A stretch of 64,000 nucleotides of DNA, from the NCBI GenBank assembly GCA_028554795.2, contig CM068838.1, positions 123,635,928-123,699,927 on the forward strand, in the 5' to 3' direction. How positions within the stretch are numbered: the first letter of the stretch is position 1; every line of letters starts with the position of its first letter. The DNA comes from Sinohyriopsis cumingii (Eukaryota > Mollusca > Bivalvia > Unionida > Unionidae). The notes under the pieces were generated by a model. That model saw only the letters and a program-made list of their open reading frames with translations. It was not told where the DNA came from and did no database searches. Of the stretch, positions 1 to 11,512 are shown one piece after another. Both the position numbers and the translations under genes were made by a program.

Positions 1-148
1 CCTAACACTAACCTCTTAATGCTGAGCGCCAAGCAAGGCATCTGTTGGTACCATTTTCGTAAGTCTTTGGCATGATTCGACCGGATATCGAACCCACGAC
101 CTCCCGCATCCGAGGAGGACGCTATAACCACTAGGCCACCGGAGCGGT
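1..148 (-). repeat. tRNA-derived SINE (family A), cut by window edge
   Basis: Read on the minus strand, the segment contains a tRNA-like head with an A-box-like TGGCCTAGTGGTT and a B-box-like GGGTTCGATATCC, followed by the family A body. Related copies lie at about 14.9-15.1 kb, 20.68-20.75 kb, 21.0-21.36 kb and 44.2-44.5 kb. This copy keeps the head and the first part of the body; the rest lies to the left of the window. It is a Pol III-type retroposon, not a functional tRNA gene. Confidence 0.75.
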
Positions 149-1114
149 CATCCACCAGTAATACTGGCAGCCATGTGTCTCCTATCGTGTGCTGAAAATG
201 GTTTTAAACCTCACAACAACAACAGAAAGTAACAAAAATAGCTGGATATGAGCACAAATTGTTGTTCAATGCTTTTTTCACAAATTATAAGTCTTAGACA
301 TTTGGATGTGAGTTACCAATAGAGTCCATCATAAAATTTTGCAAACTGGAAAATGCAACCAACTTAATAACGAATATGTGCTTCGTCGTCTTATAATTAG
401 GATTGTTCTCTACAGGGTCATACAGGTCGCCCAAGGGGCGGTCCACAAGAAAATTAACTATTGTGGGTTTCGATCTCAATAAACTGGGTTTGTACGATAA
501 TCACTGAGATATCCAAAGCACATCATTTCGAGTGGCATGTTAGATCTCAGAGCACAATATCACTGCAGGTTGAAAACATATATTTTAATAGATTGATAAT
601 TTAACGTTAAGTAAACATCAGAGTGCCTCTGTTGCCGTCATATTAATGCTTAAAATTTCCCTTCAATTTATTGTGTAAATTTTGATTATCATTAAAACAA
701 AGAGACATGGGTGTATGAGGTAGTTTAAGCGGTCAGATTGTTTGTATATTCAGCGTAACCAATCAGGAGGAAATATATTTACCCCTTTTCCTCTAGGCGC
801 CAAAATGTGGGTCAATTTGACCTTCTAGGTTTTCGACTAACGTTTTCTGGAATGTTTCAAGTTTGACAGTGCCACTTTGAAATCGAAGTTAGGCGTGTCC
901 CTAATATTAAGTATAAAATGCCTAATTTAAAAATCACTACCATTACCGACAAGACATTTGGAATCACTGCAGTATAGCGATTTCACAAGCGCCTGTCCCC
1001 ATAAATCTAATTAATTGTTCTCTAGCCCAAAACTAATGTGCTTTTCGTAGATCAACAAGTTGTCCCTTCTCAAAGTGCTTTATTTCGATCAGTAAATCTG
1101 TATCAGACTCTGAC
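149..1114. other. Non-coding, no recognised gene
   Basis: A+T-rich sequence with no convincing coding frame or RNA gene. A 5' LTR of the downstream retrotransposon would be expected here, but nothing resembling the 3' LTR at 6.77-7.72 kb was recognised by eye, so the 5' LTR seems lost or too diverged. Confidence 0.5.
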
Positions 1115-2047
1115 ATAAAATTAAAGGAATTAGAATTAAAATACAAAATCTAATTGGTGTTGAGGAAGCTGGAACTTCAGAAAGAAGAAAGAGAAAAACA
1201 AATGCAGTTGCAATCGGAGAAAGAGAAAGAAAAAAATGAAATTGGATAAAGAAGACGAACAAATGTTATTACAAAAAGAACAAATAAAGTTACAATTTGA
1301 GAAAGAGGAGAGAGAGACAGGAATGAGAGAGAAACTCCCTCCCCAGATACAAATGCAGTTAGATAAGGAAGAAAAAAAGAAAGAAACACACAAATGCAGT
1401 TACAAAAAGAACAAATACAGTTACATAAAGAGCAAATGCATTTACAGGTGGAGAATGAGAAGCAAGATAGGGAATATCAATTTAGAATTTTTTTAGAAAT
1501 GGAACTGACAAGTGAAGAGCACATTCATGCTTCAAATTTAAGTTTTGTTCTTGCAAAGAATATTAGATTAGTGCCCTCTTTCGGAGAAAAAGAAGTAGAC
1601 AAATATTTTCCTTATTTTGAAAATTTGAAATGGCCGAAGGAGCATTAGACTCAATTTTTAGAATGATTACTCACTGGTAAAGCTAGTGATATTTACCTCT
1701 CACTGTCAGTTCAACAAAGTGGTGACTATAATACGGTCAAAGAATGCATCTTAAGGAGTTATGAGTTAGTCCCTGAAGCTTATCGACAAAAATTCAGAAA
1801 CTATAGAATAAAAGCTGGGCAAACTCATGTTGAATTCTCTAGAACAAAAGAGCAGTTATTTGATAGATGGTGCTTAGCCAAGACAGTTGAACGAGATTAT
1901 GAAAGTCTCAAACAACTTTTATTACTTGAAGAGTTCAAAAACTGTGTCCACAGTGACATTAAGTCTTATCTTGAGGAGCATCAGAATGAAACCTTGGAAA
2001 ATATTGATGGAGCTGCTGATGAGTATTATAGTTCCTTGCGTAAATAA
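1115..2047 (+). pseudogene. gag-like (SCAN-like) capsid region of the LTR element
   Basis: The frame begins with a Lys/Glu/Gln-rich coiled-coil segment (repeats such as KEQIQLHKEQMHLQ), then runs into a capsid-like helical region. Recognisable blocks are IRLVPSFGEKEVDKYF, SYELVPEAYRQKFR, FDRWCLAKTV and LLLLEEFKNCV, which resemble the SCAN-like gag of metazoan gypsy elements. The frame is broken by a stop after WPKEH near 1,648 and by others upstream, and ends at a TAA at about 2,045. It would have formed the particle shell; this copy cannot make an intact protein. Confidence 0.7.
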
Positions 2048-2107
2048 GACTTCAACTCAATAGTCATCTGGCAGAAAAGTATTTCAGCCTAATACAAGCC
2101 CTACAAA

Positions 2108-2635
2108 ATGAAAAATCAGAATCAAGAAAGAGATATTCCAAATGCTCGTATTTCTAAGAGATCAACGTCACGGTCATGTATTGAAAGCAATACATTTGTT
2201 GGGTCTAATAAACCCCAGTCTGATTTTATTATGGAGAATTATGAACCATTCATATCGAAAGGTTATATATCATTCTTTGGTGATTCGGCCAATCCTATCC
2301 TTATTAAAATGTTGAGGGACACAGACGCTTCTCAGAGTCTTTTATTGTCAGGTACTTTGCCTTTTTCTGAGAAGTCTTCTTCTAATGAGAGTGTACTTAT
2401 TCAGGGAGTAGAGTGCGGCTTTATTAATGTTCCTCTCCATTGTGCAAATTTATCATCAAACGTAATCTCAGGACCCATGATAGTCGGAACAGTCTCTGTT
2501 TTACCCGTTGAGGTCATTCATATATTCCTAGGCAACGACCTAGCTGCAGACAAGGTTGTGGTTAATCCACTTGTAGCTAACAAGCCTTGTGTGGGTCAGA
2601 ACGTCGATCCTATTGAAAAAGAATCTGTGATTTAA
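2108..2635 (+). pseudogene. Retropepsin-like aspartic protease region
   Basis: An open frame of 175 codons contains the flap and core pattern of the protease of this gypsy group: YEPFISKGYISF, then LRDTDASQSLL, VLIQGVECG and a final LGNDLAADKV. The active site should read Asp-Thr-Gly, but here it reads Asp-Thr-Asp (about residues 78-80), which is expected to impair folding or activity. A TAA ends the frame just before a proline/serine-poor spacer leading to integrase. In an intact element this enzyme would mature Gag-Pol. Confidence 0.7.
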
Positions 2636-2759
2636 TTCCAGCTTGTGCAGTTACCAGAGCTATGGCAAAGAAGCTCTTTAGAATGATGTTGATGAGGAAA
2701 GTATTCCGTTAGCTGACACATATAATGGTCAGGCTTTTGGTGAGGTCACTTTCACTCCT

Positions 2760-3535
2760 TTTTTGGATCAATCAGAAGGTACTGATCACAGTGATCCTCT
2801 TTTAACGACTCATTCTCTTTATTCTAATCAGGGTCAGAAACGACAATCACTTGTCGTCGAACAGGAAAATGATCATGAGATCTGTTGTTTCAAAGGGCCA
2901 TTAGTGAAAATGAAGATACTGAAGTTCCTGTCTGTTATTTCATTAAAAATGGTATTTATATGAGAAAATGAAGACCTCCCGAGGTACCTGCTGATGATGA
3001 ATGGTTAGTGAACTATCAGATTGTAGTTCCAGGACCTTATATACAGGAAATACTTATTCTGGCCCATGAAACTCATTTGGCTGGTCATTTAGGGATTAAT
3101 AAAACTTATCACAACATCTTGCCTCACTTCTATTGGCCAAAATTCAAAAGTGATGTTGGTAAATACTGTGGATCTTGTCATATCTGTCAAATGATAGGAA
3201 AACCCAATCAAACAAAAACTAAGGCTCATCTACAACCTATTCCTGCCTTTGACGAACCATTTAGAAGAATTATGGTAAATTGTGTTGGTCCCTTACCTAA
3301 GACCAAGTCAGGTAACCAATACCTGTAGACCATTATGTGTGCGTCAACAAGGTTTCCAGAGGCAATTCCCTTGAGGAATGTAAAATCTAAAATAATAGTA
3401 AAAGTTTTGATGAAGTCTTTTACTCACTTTGGCCTTCCCACATATGTCCAATCGGGTCAAGTGCCAATTTTAGGTCTGGAACTTTCTAGCCTATTATGCT
3501 TGAATTTGGCATTCAGTAGTTCACGTCAAAAGTGA
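2760..3535 (+). pseudogene. Integrase fragment (HHCC zinc finger and start of rve core)
   Basis: The frame around 3,008-3,328 contains the integrase zinc finger: His residues in AHETHLAGHLG, then CGSCHICQ, followed by the core start. The core reads MVNCVGPLPKTKSG where the first catalytic Asp is normal in the family (VDCVGP), so it is Asp to Asn here. The second catalytic block reads VQSGQ where SDQG is expected, so that Asp is also gone. A stop at 3,327-3,329 separates the two parts, and homology stops at about 3,530. The third catalytic Glu and the C-terminal domain are missing. This integrase is dead by several independent changes. Confidence 0.75.
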
Positions 3536-5107
3536 AATTATGGTGTAACAATACAAACGGGTGGGATTTTGGATTTACAAAAGCACACTTTTGATGGTGA
3601 TACAAATACAATCTTTAATAACGAACGACTTGAATGAGCAATTAATTACGATTAATATGTGCGTGTATATGATCCAATTTTAAGATCAATTAACATGCAA
3701 CGCACGGACTTAATAATAGAAATACAAATAAATTACCTTACACAGTATAAGGACAAGGGGTGAATGATTCACAGTGATTTCACAATGAAAAGATTGATGT
3801 GTTTTACTCAATTAGCAAAACAAATGTACTATTTTACTCATATAGTAAAATGTATTCACTCAAATAGTGAAATTATGTAAACAAAAGGGACATATATAAA
3901 TTATCTTTACAGTCCCAAAAACACACTGGGTTTTACAAACCCTGAAAATAAGCCCACGGCTGAAATATTGCATGTATGGAGTTAAACACTCTGTCACCAG
4001 CACACTAGGCTACCAGTCAAACTGGCCAATCAAGCCATCAGTATTCCAGGTTGGTCAATCAAGCAATAGCACGCACCAATCTCGGTCAGCAACGTCCGAT
4101 CACCTGCTACTCGACCAGCAACACCGTTTATTCAGCTCTACGTCTGTTATGGTTCAGCTTCACAGCTGCTAGGGTCGACTTATGTGGTTAGCTCTGCAGC
4201 TGGTACCACGTCGACTCCGATCACTCCGTTAACTCGGATCACTCCGGTCACTTGGGTCAGCTGAAATAAAATCTAACACCGTGTACTATGCATGACACGG
4301 GCATATACGATAAAACGTAGTGACGTTATATACCGTAAATTATACAGATTGCATTATCGGCACAATAATTACAAAACAACAAACAGGTTCAGAAGTAAAC
4401 CTAACCGTGCCCGACAAGAATCATACGGTACCAAATGTTTCTTTAAAAGGCAACTTTATATGTTGCAAATATAAATATCTTGCTAAGTCACACACAAGAA
4501 TAGAAAATATCTGCATGATACTACGTAAGCCGAAGCTACATATAAAATATACAAAAATAAAGGTGGTACTACAATAGTTATAACTTAAGCATATGAAATT
4601 AATAATTCACATACCTCTACAGCTGAAGATGTGCAAGTCCTTAAAATAGACCGCTCACTGACAAGACGTTCCGTAATGTGAAGATCTAATCTTACGGTGA
4701 GGCATTTATACACAGACGAAGTCGTCATACATTGTCTGTGCGTTGGAAGCATTCGGATTTTCCCATTGAAAGCACGTCGCATGTGCCGCATAGGATGAAC
4801 CGAACTCACTATTTCGAAATATTGTACAATATACATAAATCACCCTCGGGTATCGTTGTACACAAAAAAAACGAAACCTGAGTATATGTAATTAATAAAT
4901 AAAAGGATTTATACAATTCCGTGACATATTGTTTGACAGAACTAAAATCGAAAGAACTTTTGAGTTTGGTAATAATGGAGTTTTGTCTCTCTTGCTCATT
5001 CTTCAAAAATATTTTCAGTTAAGATATTACGGCCCTTACAAAGTTACGAAGAAAACGAGTGAGTTAAATTATAATATTAGTGCTCCCGGGATCTAAATAA
5101 ACTATAG
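3536..5107. other. Unassigned insertion or replacement inside the LTR element
   Basis: Homology to integrase ends near 3,530 and resumes with the RT linker near 5,108. The intervening 1.57 kb is not recognised. It includes three short hairpins at 3,802-3,871 and a more G+C-rich stretch at about 3,930-4,280 with short degenerate repeats of the type TCGGATCACTCCG. The words GTGAAATTATG occur at 3,532 and again at about 3,867. I see no transposase, TIR or convincing coding exon, so it may be a non-autonomous insertion plus deletion of the integrase C-terminus. Confidence 0.45.
3802..3871. repeat. Three consecutive short hairpin units
   Basis: Three inverted repeats follow one another at spacings of about 25-30 bp, each with a five-base loop: 3,802-3,820 (TTTTACT / AGCAAAA), 3,832-3,850 (TTTTACT / AGTAAAA) and 3,855-3,871 (TTCACT / AGTGAA). 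The second and third differ by a paired change that keeps the stem. Confidence 0.55.
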
Positions 5108-6650
5108 TTGTATCAGTATACTGAAAGAGAAAGCCAGGTTAAACATGCAAATAATTTAGTTTTACCTGTCCCACTCAGTGAAGATTTAAGTGAAGGAATA
5201 TCATCGGACTCTACTGATATTGGAGTGACATATCTTCGGAATTCAGATGTTATACAAAATCTGGACCAGAAACTTTCACATTTGCAAGAGAAAGAAATGA
5301 ACTTAAACAGTTATTATTTGAAAATGAGCACTTATTTCCAGGTGATCCAACAAGAACAAGCAAATAGTTTCATGATGTTGAAATTGTAAATTCCAACCTG
5401 TGAAACAACACCCGTACATGATGAACCCTCTGAAACTGGAATACTTGAAAAAAGAAATTAATATTTGCTGGAGAATGATTTTATAGAGCCCAGTAAACGT
5501 GACTGGAGCTCACCATGCATACTTGTTCCAAAACCAGATAAAACTTCACGTATATGTACTGATTATAGAAAGATGAATAGTGTAACACAATAGATTCATT
5601 CCCATTACCAATAATCGATGACTATATATAAGATCGGGAATACCAATTATGTCAATAAATTTAATCTTCTGAAAAGATTTTGACAAATTCCACTAACGGA
5701 AAGAGCAAAGGAAAATTTCGGCATTCGTGACTCCAGATTGACTTTACCAATATAAAGTAATGCCGTTTGGAATGAAAGAGTCGCCAAGTACATTTCAGCG
5801 GCTCATGAATATGATTACCTCTGGTCAAGACAATAGGGATGCTCACATCGATGATATCATCATCCACAATGACATCTGGAAAGAACATTTAGCAACAATT
5901 CGGAAATTCTTTGAAGGATTCACTGATGCATGTTTGACAATTAATTTTTCTAAAAGTGAGTTATGCTGTGCTAGTGTAACTTTTCTAGGACACATCGTGG
6001 GACAAGGACAAGTTAAACCCATAGACGCTAAGTTCAGTGCTATCTCTGATTTCCATGTTCCTGTAAATAAAAGGCAACTGATGCGATGTTAGGTATGGAC
6101 TGGATAATATCGAAAAAATTCACCTTTTTTATAATTGCTGAACCCCTGACAAATATACTGAGTAAGAAAATCTAGTTCCTTTGGACTGAAAAATGTCAGG
6201 AAGCATTTGACAAGTTAGAAGGCATACTTAAAAGCGCGCCAGTTCTTATAGCTCCAAATTTCAGCCAGTCTTTTAAATTGTTTCTTGATGCAAGTGATGT
6301 TGGGGTTGGAGCAGCTTTGATTCAAGAAAATGAAAATAGTACTGATCATCCAGTGTGCTATTTTTCTAAGAAATTAAATAAGCACTAACGAAATTATTTA
6401 ACAATTGAGAAGGAATGTTTGACTTTGATATTGGCATTACAACATTTTGAAGTTTACCTTAGTTCAGCTCCTTCTTTAATTATTGTGTTTAGTGACCACA
6501 ACCCCCTTACTTTCCTCGGCAAGATGAAAAATAAAAATCAAAGACTACTAAGGTGGAGTTTGTTGTTATAGGAATAAAATCTTGGCATCAGACAGATCAT
6601 GGGTAAAGATAAATTAATAGAGACGCGCTTTCCCGTGTACAGCAATGTAA
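5108..6650 (+). pseudogene. Reverse transcriptase and RNase H region of the LTR element
   Basis: After a linker (NSDVIQNLDQKLSHL), RT blocks are visible: PSKRDWSSPCILVPKPDK, CTDYRKMNSV, LPLTERAK-like and KVMPFGMKESPSTFQRL. The active-site box reads AHIDDIIIHND, so Tyr of the usual YIDD is His while both Asp remain. TFLGHIVGQGQVKP follows. RNase H then shows FKLFLDASDVGVGA, CYFSKKLNKH, IEKECLTLILALQHFEVY and VFSDHNPLTF, ending at the conserved DALSR-like tail near 6,640. Several stops and frameshifts interrupt it, so it is a relic. No integrase follows, consistent with the Gmr1-like order. Confidence 0.8.
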
Positions 6651-6755
6651 TATTTCATGCACACTGTGTGTAATTTATATGATTTCTTTTTAATCTCATG
6701 TATAATTAGTATGAGGTAAATAGAAAGCTTTATCGTAAAAATATTATTTTCTTTA

Positions 6756-6764
6756 TGAGGGAGG
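6756..6764 (+). promoter_or_regulatory. Polypurine tract
   Basis: The purine run TGAGGGAGG lies directly before the TG that opens the 3' LTR, the position at which plus-strand DNA synthesis is primed in LTR retrotransposons. Confidence 0.6.
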
Positions 6765-7720
6765 TGTTATGTATATTTGATTTAATTTGTTATCTGTATT
6801 AATTGTTTGTAAGTTTTAAAATCTTATTATTTTTTATTTCAGTATATGTCAAAATAATGAAGTTATGTTTATTAGGAATTCGATACTTTACCAGAAAATA
6901 GTTTGACCTTGACTGTTAACTTTAGTAAACACATAAGGCTAACCTGGTCTCTGACCTTAATTCAAAATTAGTAACAGCCACGTGATCAAGTTCTTTCTAA
7001 TTTACTTTTATTGTGGGACTAATAACAGTGAGCTCGAGGCTGTATTGAATATGTGACCTTAGATTTGTAAATAGTTTTAGTGAAGTAAACAACTTTGATT
7101 CTCGAATTAAAATGATTGGTTTTTGTCAAGGACATACAGAGGCTACGTAATTTATTATATGTAAATATGATCACGTGACCCTTATCCGAGAAGTAAAATT
7201 CAAGTTTTAAACCATCGTTTTTGAGAAATAATCTTAGTTGGGCTTTTACACTGGAAAGTGTATATTGTGTCGTTTGGAGTTATTTCGAATCATTTGAATT
7301 CAAAAGGATTAATTCTGTTTTCCTGGAAATATACGAGTGCACATACGAAATTCTTGAACAAAGACATCCCTTATACAATTTTTTTCGGATTTCCAAAACC
7401 GGAGTTACAGATCTTGTTTCTATAAGGAACTGTAGACTTCAACTTAGTACAATACGTCATCGACTTCCATCTTGGATTCTTCATCGTGACTCGAACTTGA
7501 AATCATTAGAACATTTTATTATTAGGACTTCTAAAATTTTATTCGTGGATTATTCTTGGGTTATTTTTGGATTTGATTCTTCAAACCATACGTTCCTATT
7601 TTTTTGGGGGGAAGGATTACAGTATTTTTCAAGGAAAATAAATTATTTGTTATATTTTTTAAAGCTTGGTGTTTTCACTCTTTCTTGTTTTACTGTTTAT
7701 TCGCACTTAAGCACGTAACA
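6765..7720 (+). repeat. 3' long terminal repeat
   Basis: The segment opens with TGTTATG directly after a polypurine tract and closes with CGTAACA, giving TG...CA ends and a short inverted repeat TGTTA/TAACA. Its length of about 956 bp is plausible for an LTR. A 165-codon open frame inside it (7,221-7,718) resembles no known protein and is taken as chance. A matching 5' LTR was not seen, so the right boundary rests on the terminal motif alone. Confidence 0.6.
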
Positions 7721-9049
7721 TAAGAAGATAATGGTAATGTTAGAAACAAATTCTACATTGATCACACATCTGATACTGATAAAGATTCTGGCCCATAGGA
7801 CTTGGAGTCTGTATGTGCCATCCGTGTAAAAGCAAGACGTTATACTGTGAATGAACCCTGACTTTGACTCCATTCCGTAGCTTTGATAAACTATCGCCCT
7901 GCGGTAAATCTACCAATCTCTTCTGGGCAAGTGCAGTCGTCTTGAGCCCTAGCTTTGGTTAACATTATAAATTGGTTAGGAAACTTCTTTGTGTTGGATG
8001 TTATTGTTTGCAACGTTTGTGCCCCGTAACAGCCTCCGAAACGTATCGATAAACTTATTTCCTTTTATTATAAATGTCTTTGGCAAAACATAGATTTTGC
8101 AAATTAAAAGCAGTCTCTTGTTTGATGTTTTACTCAGATTTATTTTGGTGCTTCAGTCTCACTGTTTTGTGTAACTTTAGAGCCTTTCGAAAAGCAGTGA
8201 AAATACTTAATATAATGTAATATGGGGTTTCAAAAATCGGGATCTTTGACCTTTTTCTTTAATGATGTAGATGTCGACAATTATACCTTTTAGATTGCTT
8301 TCCTTTTTCACAAGTAATGATACATAAAAATTATTATGACATACTGTGACAAGTATCCGAGAAATCAACGTGTTACATAATCATTTGATTCTTCTCCAGT
8401 AGACTCTAGAAACAAAAATGTCAACACTTTTGGATTAATTATTGCTGTTCATCAGAAACAAACAAGCAATGCTTATATGGGTTGGGCTGAGGATGCCTAT
8501 GGGTATTTTATCTGCAATGCAGTTTGTTTCACTTTATGGTGTGCTGATTTTGATTGATACAGGTTAGCGGTGTATATTTTGTGTTTGGCGCATGTTAGAG
8601 GAACTCACTCAAACACTGGCTTGATTTGGTTGGACTGAGCCAGCTTGATATATGGGTGTGAGTGGGTGTAGTCTTAACAGTGATTATCAGATACCACCTT
8701 TTCTTTTGGGTAATCTACATTATAAAGCATATGCTTCCTTGCCAATTCAAGAACCTGAATAGACGTTAGAATGCTACAACTGAACCTATTAAATGTTTTG
8801 TACAATGACCATCTTCTGTTAAATTTGTCCCATTTATAGTTTATGTAAGAACTATGTTGGTTCCATATTAAACGTAAAAGCAAAGATGGGTTCTAATTCA
8901 ATCTTGAATCTAGTACAATGCACATGACAAACTGGTGAGATGGAGTAGGAGATGGACCAGTATCCACCACATATGGTCAAACGCCAAGTGCTAGAGGATG
9001 AAAACGAGTACAGCAATGAGACGGAGAATATATGCTCGGCAGATTTAAG
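7721..9049. other. Non-coding spacer
   Basis: A+T-rich sequence without a recognisable gene, repeat array or RNA. Open frames here are short and lack family resemblance. Confidence 0.5.
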
Positions 9050-9149
9050 AGGGAGACGAGATCGGGGTACTCAGGAAAGTACTGCAGCGGAAAAACGACT
9101 GTTAGGAGACAGAAAACGAAGAGTAAAATAGCCTTTGGGTTCAAACACA

Positions 9150-9640
9150 ACAGCATGGATACAGTTTGATGAGGACGCAGACCAACTAATGGAAGCAACA
9201 TTGACAGGAAGCCTTGATAGGTAGACGCAATGCCCATCATTGTCTACAGTATTGGAAAATATCGATTTGGGAACAAAGAAAACATTGCCAAAAGAAAACC
9301 GTAGGCTCCGGAAGATGGCAAATATAAATGCAGAGCTATTTGGCTGAGAAGAAGGTATCCTAGTGCATATTTGAAGATACTAAGAGGAGCAGAGGACATA
9401 AGAAAGAACAGAAAGAAGCGTATGCAGAAGAAAGTTCACATCACTGTCAATCCGTTTGGCTTTGCCAAACAGCTGCTAGGAGACAAAGGATCAGGGAGAC
9501 TTGAATGTCATATGAAAGAGTTGAGACACTTGAGGAAAGCCCACATTCGTGCAGATGGAGATAGAGACCGTTGGGAGCAGCTCAGACTTACCAACCCATA
9601 TAAACAGAGGAGTTCAAAGTGACTAAGGCCAGGCAGATGA
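9150..9640 (+). pseudogene. Pre-RT segment of the non-LTR retrotransposon
   Basis: Readable blocks include PIIVYSIGKYRFGNKE, then a Lys/Arg-rich stretch and KVHITVNPFGFAKQLLGDKG with SGRLECHMKEL. Spacing and wording resemble the region just upstream of RT in mollusc RLE-type LINEs (F-G-x-K ... NPFxFxKxLLGxxxSGRL). The frame has several stops before 9,360 and then stays open for 83 codons to 9,622. The sequence diverges before the RT motifs begin. Confidence 0.55.
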
Positions 9641-9861
9641 TGATATTGAACGACACTGCAGATGAAAAGGCGAGAGTGGCAGCAGGGGAGGTATGGACAG
9701 GGAGGAAGTGGGTGGCAGCATAAGCAGGTGAAGAGGCAGAATCCAGACGGAGACAAAGCGATATGGAAGGCAAAGTAGCAACAGGAAAGCTGGGACTAGA
9801 ACGTCTGAAAAGTCATACATGACATACATGACAGGCAACATGCATCAAGGAGAAGCGTGCC

Positions 9862-10650
9862 ATGGTCCATACAGAAGCACGTCTTGCAGAAGAGGAAGAC
9901 AGTCAAGTCAAATCTGTCAGAATGAGAATGTATGGGCATTGTCAACGCTGGGTAAGTGTGAGGTCGAGGAAACTATATTGGACTAACACCGGAAGAGATG
10001 ATACTCATAAAATCAGCTTTCTCTTACGCTCAGTGTATGATGTTATCCTTTCACCAACAAACCTAAATATATTGTGGGCTAACTGAAGACCCAAACTGTA
10101 AACTTTGTGTGGAACTTGCAAATTTAGAGCACGTGCTGCAATGTATCTCTAATGGACGGTCGTTATCGTTGGCGCCATGACCAAGTACTCGCTGAGATGG
10201 TATGCCAGTATGGATATAGCAAGGGCAAAAGAAACAGCAACTGCAAAGTCGTACCAACATCATCAATTTAGTGCAAGGCATTGAGACACAAAACAAACGA
10301 CTGAAGCAAGATAATATTTTTTTACAACAGCACATTATTGAGAAATGCAGTCAGATATAAAAAGACAGAGACATCTGTAACACCAACTTCAGGCGTGATG
10401 TTGTACTGTGGTCAAGAGCTACTAAACAAGTGATTTTGTTAGAAATGACAGTGTCATGGGAAGCTGGAATGTACAAGGTCCATGAGAGGAAATAGGCCAA
10501 CATAATGGATGCAAGGCCTGGAATCTACCAGCAGAAATAGTATGCCGTAGCTTTGCAACACAGATCTTTTGGAGTGCCATGGGAGCTATGGAGATACAGC
10601 AGGTAGCAGTTAGACGTTAGTCACCAATGTTAGGTAAACCTGTCAAGGAA
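9862..10650 (+). pseudogene. C-terminal zinc-knuckle and restriction-like endonuclease region
   Basis: The first part (to 10,086) ends in KISFLLRSVYDVILSPTNLN. In changing frames there follow a C-x2-C...H-x4-C knuckle (CKLC, then LEHVLQC), the block GRYRWRHDQVL and the tail block DVVLWS ... EMTVSWE ... HERK. The last resembles the restriction-like endonuclease domain that nicks target DNA in R2-type LINEs, with an Asp and a Glu at the expected spacing. Multiple frameshifts and stops make it inactive. Confidence 0.6.
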
Positions 10651-11512
10651 GCCTTAAATTAGATTTGGCGGAAGAGAGAGGAGCGATGTAAAAACTAATC
10701 GGTTCCGGGCTGAGTCTAATCATCTTAGTCAGTGCACCGCTGGGGAGTGTTGTGGGTCAGCACCGAAATCCCAACCTGATGATGGAATCGATTGCAATGC
10801 AAAACGACACTCTCCAGGGGTCCTGCAACTGTCCGTTTGAATTGAGACAAATTTGGCCTGTCCTTGCTAAATCAGCATTTATATATCTGCTGCGTTGCAT
10901 ATAAAACCATTAAATTATTGAATGCATCAGTCTGAATGGTGTCTATAATTTCAAACATGCTATCCAGTTCTTTTATAATATATATATATATTAGTCCTTC
11001 TGGCAGCATGAATATGTTTTATAATGTTAGGACGTGAATTAGAAAGAAAATATTTGTATAAATAATGTGCTTAGAAGATATACTACACACAAACACATAC
11101 ACACACATCTTTTTGTATCATCAAAGAATCGTATTCATATGAATAAGCGAGAGTATTGTCACAGACGACTGAGCGTTAGTATTTACATGACCAGAAAGTA
11201 AAGATGAAGTAATTTGCATCTTCAAAATCATGGAAAATGTAAATTCTGCAATAACTTATCGAGTTATCAATGTTTTCTTGAACACCTACATGGATTGGAA
11301 CAGCGGTACGACTTTATAATCTGTAACAAAAAAAAAAAATACTACATGGACACAACATGTTTAAACATTAAGTAAACAATAATAGAGCATTTTAATAACG
11401 CTATCGGGAGTATCCCTTTGTTCAAACATTAGCACACTTGTCTTAATTTGCTCATGAAATAAGTATGATTCTACAACATAATGCACTGACTCGTACTTTT
11501 GATAATTAATAG

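Larger units (their letters stand above)
1115..7720 (+). mobile_element. Decayed Ty3/gypsy LTR retrotransposon, Gmr1-like domain order
   Basis: The parts in order are gag, aspartic protease, integrase zinc finger and core, an interruption, then reverse transcriptase, RNase H, a polypurine tract and a 3' LTR. Integrase upstream of RT is the arrangement known for Gmr1-type Ty3/gypsy elements, whereas ordinary gypsy elements have integrase last. The linker after 5.1 kb (NSDVIQNLDQKLSHLQEKE) resembles the integrase-RT linker of such elements, which favours one element rather than two fragments. All domains carry stops, frameshifts or catalytic substitutions. The 5' LTR is not seen and about 1.57 kb of unrelated DNA sits in the integrase. 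Confidence 0.75.
9050..10850 (+). mobile_element. Remnant of an RLE-type non-LTR retrotransposon
   Basis: Two coding remnants of the same element type lie in order: an upstream region ending with HITVNPFGFAKQLLGDKG (about 9,050-9,640) and a downstream region with a zinc-knuckle and an endonuclease-like tail (about 9,860-10,650). The RT palm that should separate them is missing between about 9,640 and 9,860, an internal deletion of well over 1 kb. Gene order and motifs suit the R2/NeSL-like group of LINEs found in molluscs. Confidence 0.65.

Noticed and set aside
2108..6650. Two separate gypsy fragments rather than one element
   Set aside because: The protease-integrase then linker-RT order and the linker sequence suit a Gmr1-like element; kept as a lesser alternative.
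7221..7718. 165-codon open frame
   Set aside because: It lies wholly inside the LTR, has no family resemblance and no expected gene position.
9508..9841. Pro/Ser/Leu-rich minus-strand frames
   Set aside because: Antisense to the LINE remnant.
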